Assembly (NCBI GenBank): GCA_038232935.1
Contig: JBBSMX010000064.1
Coordinates: forward strand, 1-22,589
Reading direction: 5' to 3'
Length of the DNA: 22,589 nt
From: JBBSMX01 sp038232935
GTDB taxonomy: Bacteria; Bacteroidota; Rhodothermia; Rhodothermales; JANQRZ01
This document shows, piece by piece, positions 1-7,936 of the stretch. The notes below the pieces were generated by a model. That model saw nothing but the letters and a program-made list of their open reading frames with translations, was not told where the DNA came from and searched no databases. Both the position numbers and the translations under genes were made by a program. How positions within the stretch are numbered: position 1 is the first letter of the stretch; each line of letters opens with the position of its first letter.

Positions 1-230
1 CCGTCTTCCAACTCTTCGACGGGGTGCAGGCCACGGCGTCGGGGGCGCTCCGTGGGATCAAAGACACGCGGGCACCGATGATCGTCGGGGCCGTGGCGTA
101 CTGGGGGATCGGGATGACGACGGCCGTCGCGCTCGGCTTCGAGGCCGACCTCGGCGCGCGCGGCGTGTGGTGGGGGCTGACGAGCGGGCTCGGCGCGGCC
201 GCGCTCGGGCTGACGCTGTGGTTTCGCTAG
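1..230 (+). CDS. MATE-family efflux transporter, C-terminal fragment
   Basis: The window opens inside a reading frame that begins at base 3 (VFQLFDGVQATASGALRG...) and ends at TAG 228-230, so the 5' part lies outside. The visible residues match the C-terminal half of MATE/NorM-type multidrug exporters: the QLFDG-QATASGALRGIKDTR stretch is the conserved loop of that family, followed by two hydrophobic helices (about PMIVGAVAYWGIGM and WWGLTSGLGAAALGLTLW). MATE proteins export cationic drugs from the cytoplasm using a Na+ or H+ gradient; the substrate cannot be read here. The frame stays open for 15 more codons after the TAG, to TAA 276-278, with coding-like content (RQDIVVPEQEPVA), so the TAG may be a recent nonsense change in the tail. 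The family call is good; substrate and true C-terminus are uncertain. Confidence 0.8.
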   Translation, partial: VFQLFDGVQATASGALRGIKDTRAPMIVGAVAYWGIGMTTAVALGFEADLGARGVWWGLTSGLGAAALGLTLWFR

Positions 231-339
231 CGGATGCGGCAGGACATCGTCGTGCCGGAGCAGGAGCCGGTGGCGTAAGGCGCAGCGTGACGATGACGTA
301 GTCCTTACGTTATGGCTGTCATCCCCCTAGGTGCTTCGC

Positions 340-1062
340 ATGCACGTCTTCCATCGCCCGGCCCTATTCCTCTTCTTCGCCCTTCTCTTCGCCGTGCCCG
401 TACAGGCACAGGTCCCGCTCGTGGCGAACGCCCCCACGCTCGGCGCTGATTTCTTCCGCTCCGGCGGGGCCGAGCCGGACACGACGGAGCCGTGGCGGTA
501 CTTCCCGCTCGCGGTGGGGAACGCGTGGGAGTACTACAACTACTTCTCCGGTGAGCGGCGGCGCGTCGATGTCTACGGCACCGAGACCCACAACGGCCGG
601 GTGTATTACTCCACCGTCTCTATCGTCTACGACGGGGAGGGTAGGTCTCGGACCACGAATCCCGGCCGCGCGCTCCGCTACGACACGACGGCGGCGGCCG
701 TGTGGTTCTACGTCCCCGAGACCAGCGGCGAGTTCCCCCCCTTCGAAGCATCGTGCCCGCTCGACGCACCGTTCGGGGGTGAAGTGAACTGCTTCCTTGA
801 GGAGGGGCCGTGGGCAGTAGGTGGGGGCTACGACGGTCTGCTCGTGTTCGGGGAGCCGTTCCCCGGCACGGGCGAGGACACCGTGCGCACGGCGGCGAAG
901 ACGTACGTCTATGACACCAACCCTGGGATCTACTACGACCTGAGGTACGCCGCCGACTTCGGGCTGGTCTACTACGACGACGAGTACGTCCGCGAGGGGA
1001 TCTACACGTGCGGGTGGACGGGGTGGAGCACGGGGTGTCCGTCCTCCCCCCGTTCGTCGTGA
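340..1062 (+). CDS. Secreted protein of unknown function, frameshifted before its T9SS sorting domain
   Basis: I chose ATG 340 over GTG 331 because it directly opens a signal peptide (MHVFHRPALFLFFALLFAVPVQAQ, likely cleaved near residue 24). The mature part has no domain I recognise: it is rich in Tyr, Asp and Gly, with PWRYFPLAVGNAWEYYNYFSG near residue 50, typical of secreted Bacteroidota proteins. The frame runs out at TGA 1060-1062 in an atypical tail (GWTGWSTGCPSSPRSS). A T9SS type A sorting domain follows at once in another frame (about 1008-1367). A missing base between about 996 and 1008, either in the G-run 996-999 or near 1007, would join them as REGDLHVRVDG or GIYTVRVDG. As read, the product would be exported by Sec but lack its outer-membrane sorting signal. 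Either a real inactivating indel or a sequencing error would explain this. Confidence 0.7.
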   Translation: MHVFHRPALFLFFALLFAVPVQAQVPLVANAPTLGADFFRSGGAEPDTTEPWRYFPLAVGNAWEYYNYFSGERRRVDVYGTETHNGRVYYSTVSIVYDGEGRSRTTNPGRALRYDTTAAAVWFYVPETSGEFPPFEASCPLDAPFGGEVNCFLEEGPWAVGGGYDGLLVFGEPFPGTGEDTVRTAAKTYVYDTNPGIYYDLRYAADFGLVYYDDEYVREGIYTCGWTGWSTGCPSSPRSS

Positions 1063-1367
1063 GCGCAGAGGACGGAGCGCCCGAGGCCGACGCAGGCCCC
1101 ACCTTGGAGGTGTGGCCGAACCCGGCGCGAGGGCGGGCGAGCATCGAGCTTCGCTTGGCGGAGCCGGAATCAGTCGCGGTCGAAGTGGTGGACGTGCTCG
1201 GGCGGGTGGTGTACCGGAGCGCACGCAGCGCCTACGGATCCGGCGAGCACACGATGCCCCTCAACGTGGCCGGGCTCGGGAGCGGGGTGTACGTCGTGCG
1301 CGTGGTGCTCGCGTCCGGCAGCGGTGGCGTCCGGGTGCTCACACAGAAGGTGACGCTCGTCGAGTAG
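1008..1367 (+). pseudogene. Detached T9SS type A C-terminal sorting domain of the 340 gene
   Basis: In the frame that includes GTG 1008, residues VDGVEHGVSVLPPFVVSAEDG lead into LEVWPNPARG, then a beta-sandwich ending in GLGSGVYVVRVV and QKVTLVE just before TAG 1365-1367. The W/FPNP-A start, the V-DVLGR-V strand, the GSGVY turn and the K-T-V/L-E end are the hallmarks of T9SS type A sorting domains, which guide proteins through the outer membrane and are removed at the surface. The domain has no start region or signal peptide of its own and is in phase with the upstream gene after one base is added, so it is the severed end of that gene rather than a separate gene. The 331 and 1008 frames overlap by about 55 bases. 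Confidence 0.75.
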
Positions 1368-1396
1368 TCGCTTCATGCCTCGGTCACTTTGGGAGC

Positions 1397-1428
1397 TTTG
1401 GCTGAGAGCGGTCTTTCACTATATTTTG
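1397..1428 (+). promoter_or_regulatory. Bacteroidota-type promoter for the ACIII operon
   Basis: TTTG at 1397-1400, a 19-bp spacer, then TATATTTTG at 1420-1428 resembles the Bacteroidota consensus (-33 TTTG/TTG, about 19 bp, -7 TAnnTTTG), with one extra T in the -7 box. It is one of the few AT-rich patches in the window. Transcription from it would give a leader of about 165 bases before actA. Part of the site (1413-1431) is nearly repeated upstream of the 13604 gene. A weaker second candidate (TTG 1482-1484 with TATCTTCA 1501-1508, 16-bp spacing) lies in the leader. Confidence 0.6.
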
Positions 1429-1600
1429 AAACCTGGATCAGGCTTCCCGGCTCACGTCTGCACTCGGCCCTTCACGCCCGCTTGGAAAGGCTTTTCTAAG
1501 TATCTTCAATGCCGGTCCAGGCCTGCCCTTCTACCTTCGTTGCTGCCGGCTCACCCTCCCCTCCTCCGGCCTCCGAAGCTCACCCGAAGCATCGCGTCTG

Positions 1601-2272
1601 ATGGCTCAACTCTTCCCCCGCAAGGCAAACACGTTCCCGGCCCTCACGCTCTTCGGAGCGCTCGGCGGTGGCCTTCTCCTGATCGCGTTCGTGTGGTACT
1701 ACTTCTCTCCGAAGTTCTACGAGGTCGGCTATCAGCCCACGCAGCCCGTGCCGTACAGCCACGCGCTGCACGCCGGCCAGCTCGGGATGGACTGCCGGTA
1801 CTGCCACAGCCACGTCGAGCAGTCTCCCTACGCCAACATCCCATCGACGCAGACGTGCATGAACTGCCACGGGCAGATCAAGTCGGAGTCGCTCGCGCTC
1901 CTGCCGGTGCGCGAGAGCTGGGCCACGGGCGAGCCCATCGAGTGGGTGCAGGTGAACCACCTCCCGGACTACGCCCACTTCCCGCACGCCAACCACGTCG
2001 CCGTGGGGATCGGGTGTGAGAGCTGTCACGGGCGGATCGACCAGATGCCCGTCGTCTACCAGGTCGGCCCGATGTCGATGGGCTGGTGCCTCGAGTGCCA
2101 CCGCAACCCCGAGGAATCCCTCCGCGACCCCGAACTCGTCACGCGGATGGGCTACAACGACGAGGTCCGCGAGACCGACGAGTCGTACCGCGCCTACCTC
2201 GCGGCCAACCGCGCGCGCATCGCGGCCGAAGGCATCAACCCGCCGGAGAACTGCTCCGCCTGCCACTATTGA
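1601..2272 (+). CDS. actA: Alternative complex III subunit ActA, pentahaem cytochrome c
   Basis: ActA is the membrane-anchored multihaem cytochrome of ACIII, a quinol:cytochrome c (or HiPIP) oxidoreductase that replaces the bc1 complex. The 223-residue product has an uncleaved N-terminal helix (about residues 13-34, TLFGALGGGLLLIAFVWYYF) and five CxxCH haem c motifs: CRYCH 65-69, CMNCH 86-90, CESCH 139-143, CLECH 163-167 and CSACH 218-222, the last one residue from the C-terminus. Extra His residues (SHALH, HFPHANH) are candidate axial ligands. Five haems and this length are typical of ActA. ATG 1601 directly precedes the membrane anchor. It is the first gene after the promoter at 1397-1428 and is followed 67 bases later by actB. 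No Shine-Dalgarno sequence is visible. Confidence 0.95.
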   Translation: MAQLFPRKANTFPALTLFGALGGGLLLIAFVWYYFSPKFYEVGYQPTQPVPYSHALHAGQLGMDCRYCHSHVEQSPYANIPSTQTCMNCHGQIKSESLALLPVRESWATGEPIEWVQVNHLPDYAHFPHANHVAVGIGCESCHGRIDQMPVVYQVGPMSMGWCLECHRNPEESLRDPELVTRMGYNDEVRETDESYRAYLAANRARIAAEGINPPENCSACHY

Positions 2273-2284
2273 GTTGTGCGTTTT

Positions 2285-2319
2285 GGGTTGCGGGTCCACA
2301 GACCCGTAGCCCCCAACCC
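2285..2319 (+). repeat. actA-actB intergenic hairpin
   Basis: GGGTTG (2285-2290) plus CGGGTC (2291-2296), loop CACA, then GACCCG (2301-2306) and, after a short bulge, CAACCC (2314-2319) fold into a two-part stem. The arms are built from GGGTTGCGGGT-like simple sequence. No T-tract follows and actB starts at 2340, so it is not an obvious terminator; it may affect mRNA stability or processing. Confidence 0.55.
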
Positions 2320-2339
2320 GGCACCTCGAACCATCACCC

Positions 2340-5300
2340 ATGATCGAACTCGACATTCTCTCCCCGTCCGACGTCGCCGCCGACGGCCAGCCGACCTTCT
2401 GGCGGAGCCGGTCCGACCTCCGCAACGCCGCCGGCCATCAGGCGATCTTAAAGAACGAATTCCACCCCGGCGCCACGGACCGTTCCGAGCTCGACGGCGA
2501 CCCCGGCCCGTCGCGCCGGTCGTTCATGAAGATCATGGGCGCGTCGATGGCCCTTGCGGGCGTCGGGCTCAGCGGGTGCCGCCGCCCGGTGGAGAACGTG
2601 CTCCCGTACGCGCGCAAGCCCGAGGAGATCGTCCCCGGCATCCCCAACTTCTACGCCACGGCGATGCCGATGGGGGGCTACGTGCAGGGCCTGCTCGTCG
2701 AGAGCCACGAGGGGCGGCCGACGAAGATTGAGGGCAACCCCGAGCACCCCATCAACCGGGGCGCGACGGATGTCTTCGCCCAGGCGTCGATCCTCAACCT
2801 CTACGACCCCGACCGCTCCCGCCGGATGCGCCGCCGCGAAGGCGGCGAGGTAAACTGGAACGACTTCATCACCCTGGCGCGCACGCTGCGCGGCCGGCGC
2901 CTCGTCGTCCTCGCCGAGCCGACCTCGTCGCCAACCGTCCTCCGCCTCCGCGACCAGCTCCTCGCGGCGAACCCGAACGCCCGCTGGATCACGTACCGGG
3001 GGGCCGGCGAGGACACCGTCTCCCTCGGTGTGCAGGAGGCCGCGGGTCGCCCGCTCCGCCCGCTCTACCGCTTCTCGCAGGCCCAGACTATCGTCTCCTT
3101 CGACGCCGACTTTCTCTCGGGCGAGAACGCGGTGATGAACGCGCGCGAGTACGCCGAGAGCCGCCGCGTCCTCGAACCGACGGACACGATGAGCCGCCTC
3201 TACGTGATCGAGAGTGCCTACACGCCGACCGGCGGCATGGCCGATCACCGCGTGCCGATGAAGGCCGGCTCGATCCCGTTCTTCGCCGCCGCCGTCGCCG
3301 CTGGGCTCGGGGTCGGCGAGGCCGGGGCCGCGGGCCAGCTCATGGCTGCCCATCCCGTCGTGCAGGCGATTGTCGAAGACGCGCAGGCCGGCACGACGGT
3401 ATTCGTCGCCGGGCCGACGCAGCCACCGGCGGTGCAGGCCCTCTGCGCCCGCCTCAACGCGCAGGTCGGCGGCGGGGCCGTGCAATACCTCGACACCGGG
3501 GCCGAGGCGGCCGTGCCGCAGGGCCTCGCCCTCCAGCAGCTTGCTCGTGAGCTAGGCACCGGGGCCGTCGACGCCCTCGTGATGATCGGCGTCAACCCGG
3601 TGTACGACGCGCCGCCCGCCCTCCGCTTCGCCGAGGCGCTCGAACGCACGCCCCTTTCGATCCACCTCGGCCCGCACCTCGACGAGACGGCGCGGCTCGC
3701 CACGTGGCACATCCCGCGCGCGCACTACCTCGAGCAGTGGGGCGACGGCCGCGCCTACGACGGCACGTACTCCGTCATCCAGCCGGTCATCGCGCCGCTC
3801 TACGAGGACGCCCATTCCGAGATCGAGCTGCTGAGCACGCTTGCCACCGGCGAGGTCACGGCGGGCTACGACCTCGTCCGCGAGACGATCCGCGAGCAGG
3901 GTCTCCTCAGCGGCAGCTTCGAGGACGCGTGGCGGACGCTGCTCCACAACGGCTTCCTCCCGAACACGCAGTACGCCACCGTCGCCGGTGGCGCGGGCGG
4001 TGCGACGGGCTCCCTCGCCCGCCTGCTAGTCCCGGTCGAGGGCGCGCTCGAAGTCGTCGTCCGGCCGGACCCGAAGATGCACGACGGGTTCTTCTCGAAC
4101 AACGCGTGGATGCAGGAACTGCCGGACCCGGTCACGAAGGTGACGTGGGACGCCGTTGCGCAGATGAGCGCGGCCACGGCCGCCCGGCTCGACATCGACA
4201 CGGTCGAAGGGTCCTTCGAAGGCGGTCCCGTCGAGGCGGGCAACGTCTACACCAGCGTCGTCGCGATCTCCGTCGGCGGCCAGACGGTGGAGCTGCCTGT
4301 GTGGATCCAGCCGGGCCACCCCGACGACTCGGTCACGGTCACGATGGGTTTCGGGCGCGAGCTGGAGACCGAGCGGCTCATCGAGGACCGGGGCCTGCTC
4401 GCGCGCCTCTTCGACAAAGACGCCGACGTGTACCGGCCCGGCCCCGTCGCCAACGGCATCGGCGCGAAGGGGAACGCGGCGTTGCTTCGGGGCGCGGACG
4501 GCTCCGCCGTGATCCCGGCGGCCGAGATCGCCGTCGTTAGCGACGGCTACCTGGTCGCCACGACGCAGGACCACGGCTCGATGGAGGGCCGCCCCATCGT
4601 GCGGATGGCGACGCTCGACGAGTACCGCGCCGATGAGGACTTCGCCCGCGACGCCGTCGAGCCTATCGACGACGTGCCGTGGCAGGCGTACCCCCCGATC
4701 TGGGGCGAGGAGAACACCCCGCCCGCCGACCCCCGCTTCGGCGAGGCCATGTACTCGGACCAGCAGTGGGGCATGACGATTGACCTCAACGCGTGCAGCG
4801 GTTGCAACGCATGCGTCGTCGCCTGCCAGAGCGAAAACAACATCATGGTCGTCGGCAAGGACCAGGTCAGCCGGGGCCGCGAGATGCACTGGCTCCGGAT
4901 GGATCGCTACTACGTCAGCGAGCGGACGGACGACCCGTTCGAGACCGAAGGCGTCGGGGAGTTCGGCCACTCGCCGATGATGGTGATGCAGCCGATGATG
5001 TGCCAGCACTGCGAGTACGCGCCGTGCGAGAGCGTCTGTCCGGTGGCGGCGACGAGCCACTCGCCGGACGGGCTCAATGAGATGACGTACAACCGCTGCA
5101 TCGGCACCCGCTACTGCTCCAACAACTGCCCCTACAAGGTCCGCCGGTTCAACTTCTACAACTGGACGAAGACGCTGCCGCTGACGACCCAGATGGCGAT
5201 GAACCCCGACGTGACCGTCCGCTTCCGCGGGGTGATGGAGAAGTGCACGTTCTGCGTCCAGCGCATCCGCGGCGCGCAGCACGTCGCCCACATCGAGAAT

Positions 5301-5570
5301 CGGGGGATGAGCGACGGCGAGGTGCAGACGGCCTGCCAGCAGACGTGCCCCACGAACGCCATCGTCTTCGGCGACATCTCGGACCCGGACTCCCGCGTCT
5401 CGCAGCTCAAGCGCAACAGCCGCCGCTACGAACTACTCGAAGAGCTGCTCACGAAGCCGCGCCTGAGCTACCTCGCTCGGCTGCGGAATCCTAACCCGCG
5501 CCTCGAAGCGCCCCGCCGGAAGCCCGAGACGGTCCAGCCCGTCCCGACGCACGACCTCGACGAAGCGTAA
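2340..5570 (+). CDS. actB: Alternative complex III subunit ActB, fused molybdopterin-oxidoreductase-like and Fe-S protein
   Basis: ActB is the large periplasmic electron-transfer subunit of ACIII; in characterised complexes its molybdopterin-like domain holds no molybdenum cofactor and its C-terminal ferredoxin-like domain carries the Fe-S clusters. This 1076-residue protein has an FWRS motif near residue 20, a twin-arginine signal (SRRSFMKIMG, Arg59-Arg60) and a hydrophobic stretch ending in LSGC at Cys80, which also reads as a lipobox. The molybdopterin-like region covers roughly 90-780. Cys groups for four clusters follow: CSGCNACVVAC from 819, CQHCEYAPCESVCP from 888, CIGTRYCSNNCP from 920, CTFC at 969 and CQQTCPTN at 999. 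Length and order are usual for the fused family. Export by Tat suggests clusters are inserted in the cytoplasm. The start lies 67 bases after actA; the spacer contains a hairpin. Confidence 0.95.
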   Translation: MIELDILSPSDVAADGQPTFWRSRSDLRNAAGHQAILKNEFHPGATDRSELDGDPGPSRRSFMKIMGASMALAGVGLSGCRRPVENVLPYARKPEEIVPGIPNFYATAMPMGGYVQGLLVESHEGRPTKIEGNPEHPINRGATDVFAQASILNLYDPDRSRRMRRREGGEVNWNDFITLARTLRGRRLVVLAEPTSSPTVLRLRDQLLAANPNARWITYRGAGEDTVSLGVQEAAGRPLRPLYRFSQAQTIVSFDADFLSGENAVMNAREYAESRRVLEPTDTMSRLYVIESAYTPTGGMADHRVPMKAGSIPFFAAAVAAGLGVGEAGAAGQLMAAHPVVQAIVEDAQAGTTVFVAGPTQPPAVQALCARLNAQVGGGAVQYLDTGAEAAVPQGLALQQLARELGTGAVDALVMIGVNPVYDAPPALRFAEALERTPLSIHLGPHLDETARLATWHIPRAHYLEQWGDGRAYDGTYSVIQPVIAPLYEDAHSEIELLSTLATGEVTAGYDLVRETIREQGLLSGSFEDAWRTLLHNGFLPNTQYATVAGGAGGATGSLARLLVPVEGALEVVVRPDPKMHDGFFSNNAWMQELPDPVTKVTWDAVAQMSAATAARLDIDTVEGSFEGGPVEAGNVYTSVVAISVGGQTVELPVWIQPGHPDDSVTVTMGFGRELETERLIEDRGLLARLFDKDADVYRPGPVANGIGAKGNAALLRGADGSAVIPAAEIAVVSDGYLVATTQDHGSMEGRPIVRMATLDEYRADEDFARDAVEPIDDVPWQAYPPIWGEENTPPADPRFGEAMYSDQQWGMTIDLNACSGCNACVVACQSENNIMVVGKDQVSRGREMHWLRMDRYYVSERTDDPFETEGVGEFGHSPMMVMQPMMCQHCEYAPCESVCPVAATSHSPDGLNEMTYNRCIGTRYCSNNCPYKVRRFNFYNWTKTLPLTTQMAMNPDVTVRFRGVMEKCTFCVQRIRGAQHVAHIENRGMSDGEVQTACQQTCPTNAIVFGDISDPDSRVSQLKRNSRRYELLEELLTKPRLSYLARLRNPNPRLEAPRRKPETVQPVPTHDLDEA

Positions 5571-5581
5571 CCCAATCCACC

Positions 5582-5606
5582 GTAGGGGCAGCTGATCTGC
5601 TCCTAC
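5582..5606 (+). repeat. GTAGGGGC-family palindrome, actB-actC spacer
   Basis: Left arm GTAGGGGCAG (5582-5591), 5-base loop, right arm CTGCTCCTAC (5597-5606); the arms pair fully if one G-T wobble is allowed. It is one of four related elements in this window, all between respiratory genes. The actC start codon follows 15 bases later. Confidence 0.7.
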
Positions 5607-5621
5607 AGCGACCCCAACGCT

Positions 5622-7151
5622 GTGGCTACGACCGCAACGACCCACGCAGGACGCCACGACAGCCCGACCCATGCCAGTGGGGAGCACGTACTCCTGGCGG
5701 ACGAGGAGCTCATCAAAGGCAACCTCTCGTTCCACGACATCACGGAGCTGGTCTCGTACCACTCCGAGAAGAAGACGCCGCTCGGGTGGTACCTCGCCTT
5801 CAGCGCGGCGCTCCTCGGCCTGATGACGCTCGGGCTCGCCCTCGCCTACCAGGTCTGGAATGGCGTCGGCGTCTGGGGCAACAACATCCCCGTGGGCTGG
5901 GGCTGGCCGATTGTCAACTTCGTGTGGTGGGTCGGTATCGGCCACGCCGGCACGCTCATCTCGGCCATCCTCTTCCTGTTCCGGCAGCGCTGGCGGACCT
6001 CGATCAACCGCGCGGCCGAGGCGATGACGCTCTTCGCCGTCGCCTGCGCTCTCATCTTCCCGACGTTCCACGTCGGCCGCGTGTGGGTGATCTACTACAC
6101 GCTGCCGATCCCGAACCAGATGCTGATGTGGCCGCAGTTCAAGAGCCCGCTGCTCTGGGACGTGTTTGCCGTCTCGATCTACGGGACGGTTTCCCTCCTG
6201 TTCTGGTACGTCGGCCTGCTGCCGGACCTCGGGACGCTGCGTGACCGCGCCGTGGCGCAGGGGCGGACGCTGCGGGCGAAGATCATGGGCTTCTTCTCGC
6301 TCGGCTGGACCGGATCGAACCGGCACTGGCGGCACTACGAGAAGGCGTACCTCATCCTCGCCGGCCTCGCCACGCCGCTCGTGCTCTCGGTCCACTCCGT
6401 CGTGTCGTTCGACTTCGCCGTCTCCATCGTGCCGGGCTGGCACACGACGATCTTCCCGCCCTACTTCGTCGCCGGGGCCATCTTCTCCGGCTTCGCGATG
6501 GTGCAGACGCTGATGATCGTGGCGCGGAAGGTCTACAACCTGGAGAACATCATCACGCTCGACCACCTCGAGAAGATGAACGTGATCATCCTCGTCACGG
6601 GTACCATCGTCGGGTTCGCCTACATCACGGAGTTCTTCATCGCGTGGTACTCCGGGGTGACGTACGAGCAGTTCGCTTTCCAGAACCGCGCCTTCGGGCC
6701 GTACGCGTGGGCCTACTGGATCATGATGAGCTGCAACCTCATCTTCCCCCAGCTCTTCTGGCTCAAGAAGATGCGCCGGTCGATTGCCGTGATGTTCGTC
6801 ATCTCGATCACGACGAACATCGGGATGTGGTTCGAGCGCTTCGTGATCGTGACCTCGAGCCTCCACCGCGACTACCTGCCCTCGAGCTGGGACTACTTCT
6901 CGCCGACGCTCTTCGACGTGCTGACCTACATCGGCTCGTTCGGGCTGTTCTTCACGCTCTTCCTCCTGTTCCTCCGCTTCGTCCCGATGGTGGCGATCGC
7001 GGAGGTGAAGGGGGTGACCCCGCAAGCCGACCCCCACTTCTACCACACCCACGGCGACGGCCATGGGCACCGCGCCGCTGGGGACACCCCGGTGGCCGTG
7101 CCGCAGGTCGCCTACCGCACCGCCGCTTCCGAGCAGGACAACGAGGTCTGA
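5622..7151 (+). CDS. actC: Alternative complex III subunit ActC, NrfD-like quinol-binding membrane protein
   Basis: ActC is an integral membrane subunit of the NrfD/PsrC family that holds the periplasm-facing quinol site and a candidate proton path in ACIII. The 509-residue product starts at GTG 5622, the only start that gives the usual hydrophilic lead-in (HASGEHVLLADEELIKGNLSFHDIT). It then has about ten hydrophobic helices, including LGWYLAFSAALLGLMTLGLALAY, FVWWVGIGHAGTLISAIL, HSVVSFDFAVSIVPGWH and IFSGFAMVQTLMIV. GIGHAGTLISA and the SVVSFDFA-PGWH-T-FPPYFV segment are family signatures. The C-terminal tail is His-rich (HFYHTHGDGHGH), which could bind metal or be structural. It sits between actB and actD, as in other ACIII clusters. 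The spacer before it carries a GTAGGGGC palindrome and no visible Shine-Dalgarno sequence. Confidence 0.93.
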   Translation: MATTATTHAGRHDSPTHASGEHVLLADEELIKGNLSFHDITELVSYHSEKKTPLGWYLAFSAALLGLMTLGLALAYQVWNGVGVWGNNIPVGWGWPIVNFVWWVGIGHAGTLISAILFLFRQRWRTSINRAAEAMTLFAVACALIFPTFHVGRVWVIYYTLPIPNQMLMWPQFKSPLLWDVFAVSIYGTVSLLFWYVGLLPDLGTLRDRAVAQGRTLRAKIMGFFSLGWTGSNRHWRHYEKAYLILAGLATPLVLSVHSVVSFDFAVSIVPGWHTTIFPPYFVAGAIFSGFAMVQTLMIVARKVYNLENIITLDHLEKMNVIILVTGTIVGFAYITEFFIAWYSGVTYEQFAFQNRAFGPYAWAYWIMMSCNLIFPQLFWLKKMRRSIAVMFVISITTNIGMWFERFVIVTSSLHRDYLPSSWDYFSPTLFDVLTYIGSFGLFFTLFLLFLRFVPMVAIAEVKGVTPQADPHFYHTHGDGHGHRAAGDTPVAVPQVAYRTAASEQDNEV

Positions 7152-7152
7152 C

Positions 7153-7225
7153 GAGTGAGGCGTGAGGCGTGAGATCGGAGAGCACGGTCGTGCTTGAACT
7201 CACCCATCACGCCTCACGCATCACG
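7153..7225 (+). repeat. actC-actD intergenic hairpin built of GTGAGGC/GCCTCAC repeats
   Basis: The left arm 7153-7173 (tandem GTGAGGC units) pairs with the right arm near 7205-7225 (CATCACGCCTCACGC...) at about 18 of 21 positions. A second perfect small stem lies in the loop: AGCACG 7181-7186 with CGTGCT 7189-7194. The whole spacer between the two genes is thus one nested hairpin. Confidence 0.6.
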
Positions 7226-7232
7226 CAATCCT

Positions 7233-7892
7233 ATGGCGCTCCCCGCTTTCATCGACAACGCCCTCCGCTCCCGCGCCGACAAGAATGTCGGCCTGCTGGC
7301 GGAGTTCTCGAACCCCGGCGACCTCTACGAGGCCGTCGAGGAGGTCCGCCGCGCGGGCTACACGCAGATCGACACGTTCTCGCCGTTCCCGATTCACGGG
7401 ATGGACCACGCGATGGGGCTGCGCCCGTCGAAGCTCGGCTACATCGTGATCGTGGCCGGGCTGACCGGCTGCTTCCTCGCCTTCCTGATGCAGTGGTGGA
7501 TGGGCGCGGTGGACTATCCGATCGCCATCAGCGGCAAGCCGTTCTTCGCCGTGGAGCCGAGCGTGCCGATTGCGTTCGAGCTGACGGTGCTGTTCGCAGC
7601 GCTCGGGTCCGTCGGGGGCATGCTCGCGCTCAACAGCCTGCCGAAGCCGTACAACCCGCTCTTCTACTCGGAGCGTTTCCAGCGCGCCACCGATGACGGC
7701 TTCTTCCTTCAGATCGCGGCGAACGACCAGAAGTTCGACCGGGCCGGAGCGGTCGGGATGCTCCGCGATCTCGGCGCGCTCGGCGTCGAGTACGTGGACC
7801 ACGACGGCGCGTACGACCTCGGTGACGACGGGGAGATCGTGACGCCCACGCCCGCCGTGCCTCCGCCGCCGCCCACCACTCCCGCGATTTGA
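7233..7892 (+). CDS. actD: Alternative complex III subunit ActD (DUF3341 family)
   Basis: ActD is a small ACIII membrane subunit with two helices and a cytoplasmic domain; it carries no known cofactor and probably helps hold ActC and ActF together. The 219-residue product matches in length and layout: a soluble N-terminal domain with FSNPGDLYEAVEEVRRAGY (25-43) and DTFSPFPIHGMDHAMG (47-62), typical of DUF3341, then helices at about 69-90 and 111-134, LPKPYNPLFYSERF (136-149), a soluble tail and a proline-rich end (PAVPPPPPTTPAI). I chose ATG 7233 over the in-frame TTG 7194 because the latter would translate through the intergenic hairpin. actE follows 44 bases after its stop. Confidence 0.9.
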   Translation: MALPAFIDNALRSRADKNVGLLAEFSNPGDLYEAVEEVRRAGYTQIDTFSPFPIHGMDHAMGLRPSKLGYIVIVAGLTGCFLAFLMQWWMGAVDYPIAISGKPFFAVEPSVPIAFELTVLFAALGSVGGMLALNSLPKPYNPLFYSERFQRATDDGFFLQIAANDQKFDRAGAVGMLRDLGALGVEYVDHDGAYDLGDDGEIVTPTPAVPPPPPTTPAI

Positions 7893-7936
7893 AGCGCTCG
7901 CCTCGACGACGTCCTCCTGCTTGTTTTCAACGTGAG

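Noticed and set aside
5433..7070. 545-codon open frame on the minus strand opposite actC and the end of actB
   Set aside because: Rich in Arg, His, Asp and Glu with no domain or signal; it mirrors a well-supported plus-strand gene and is what high third-position G+C produces.
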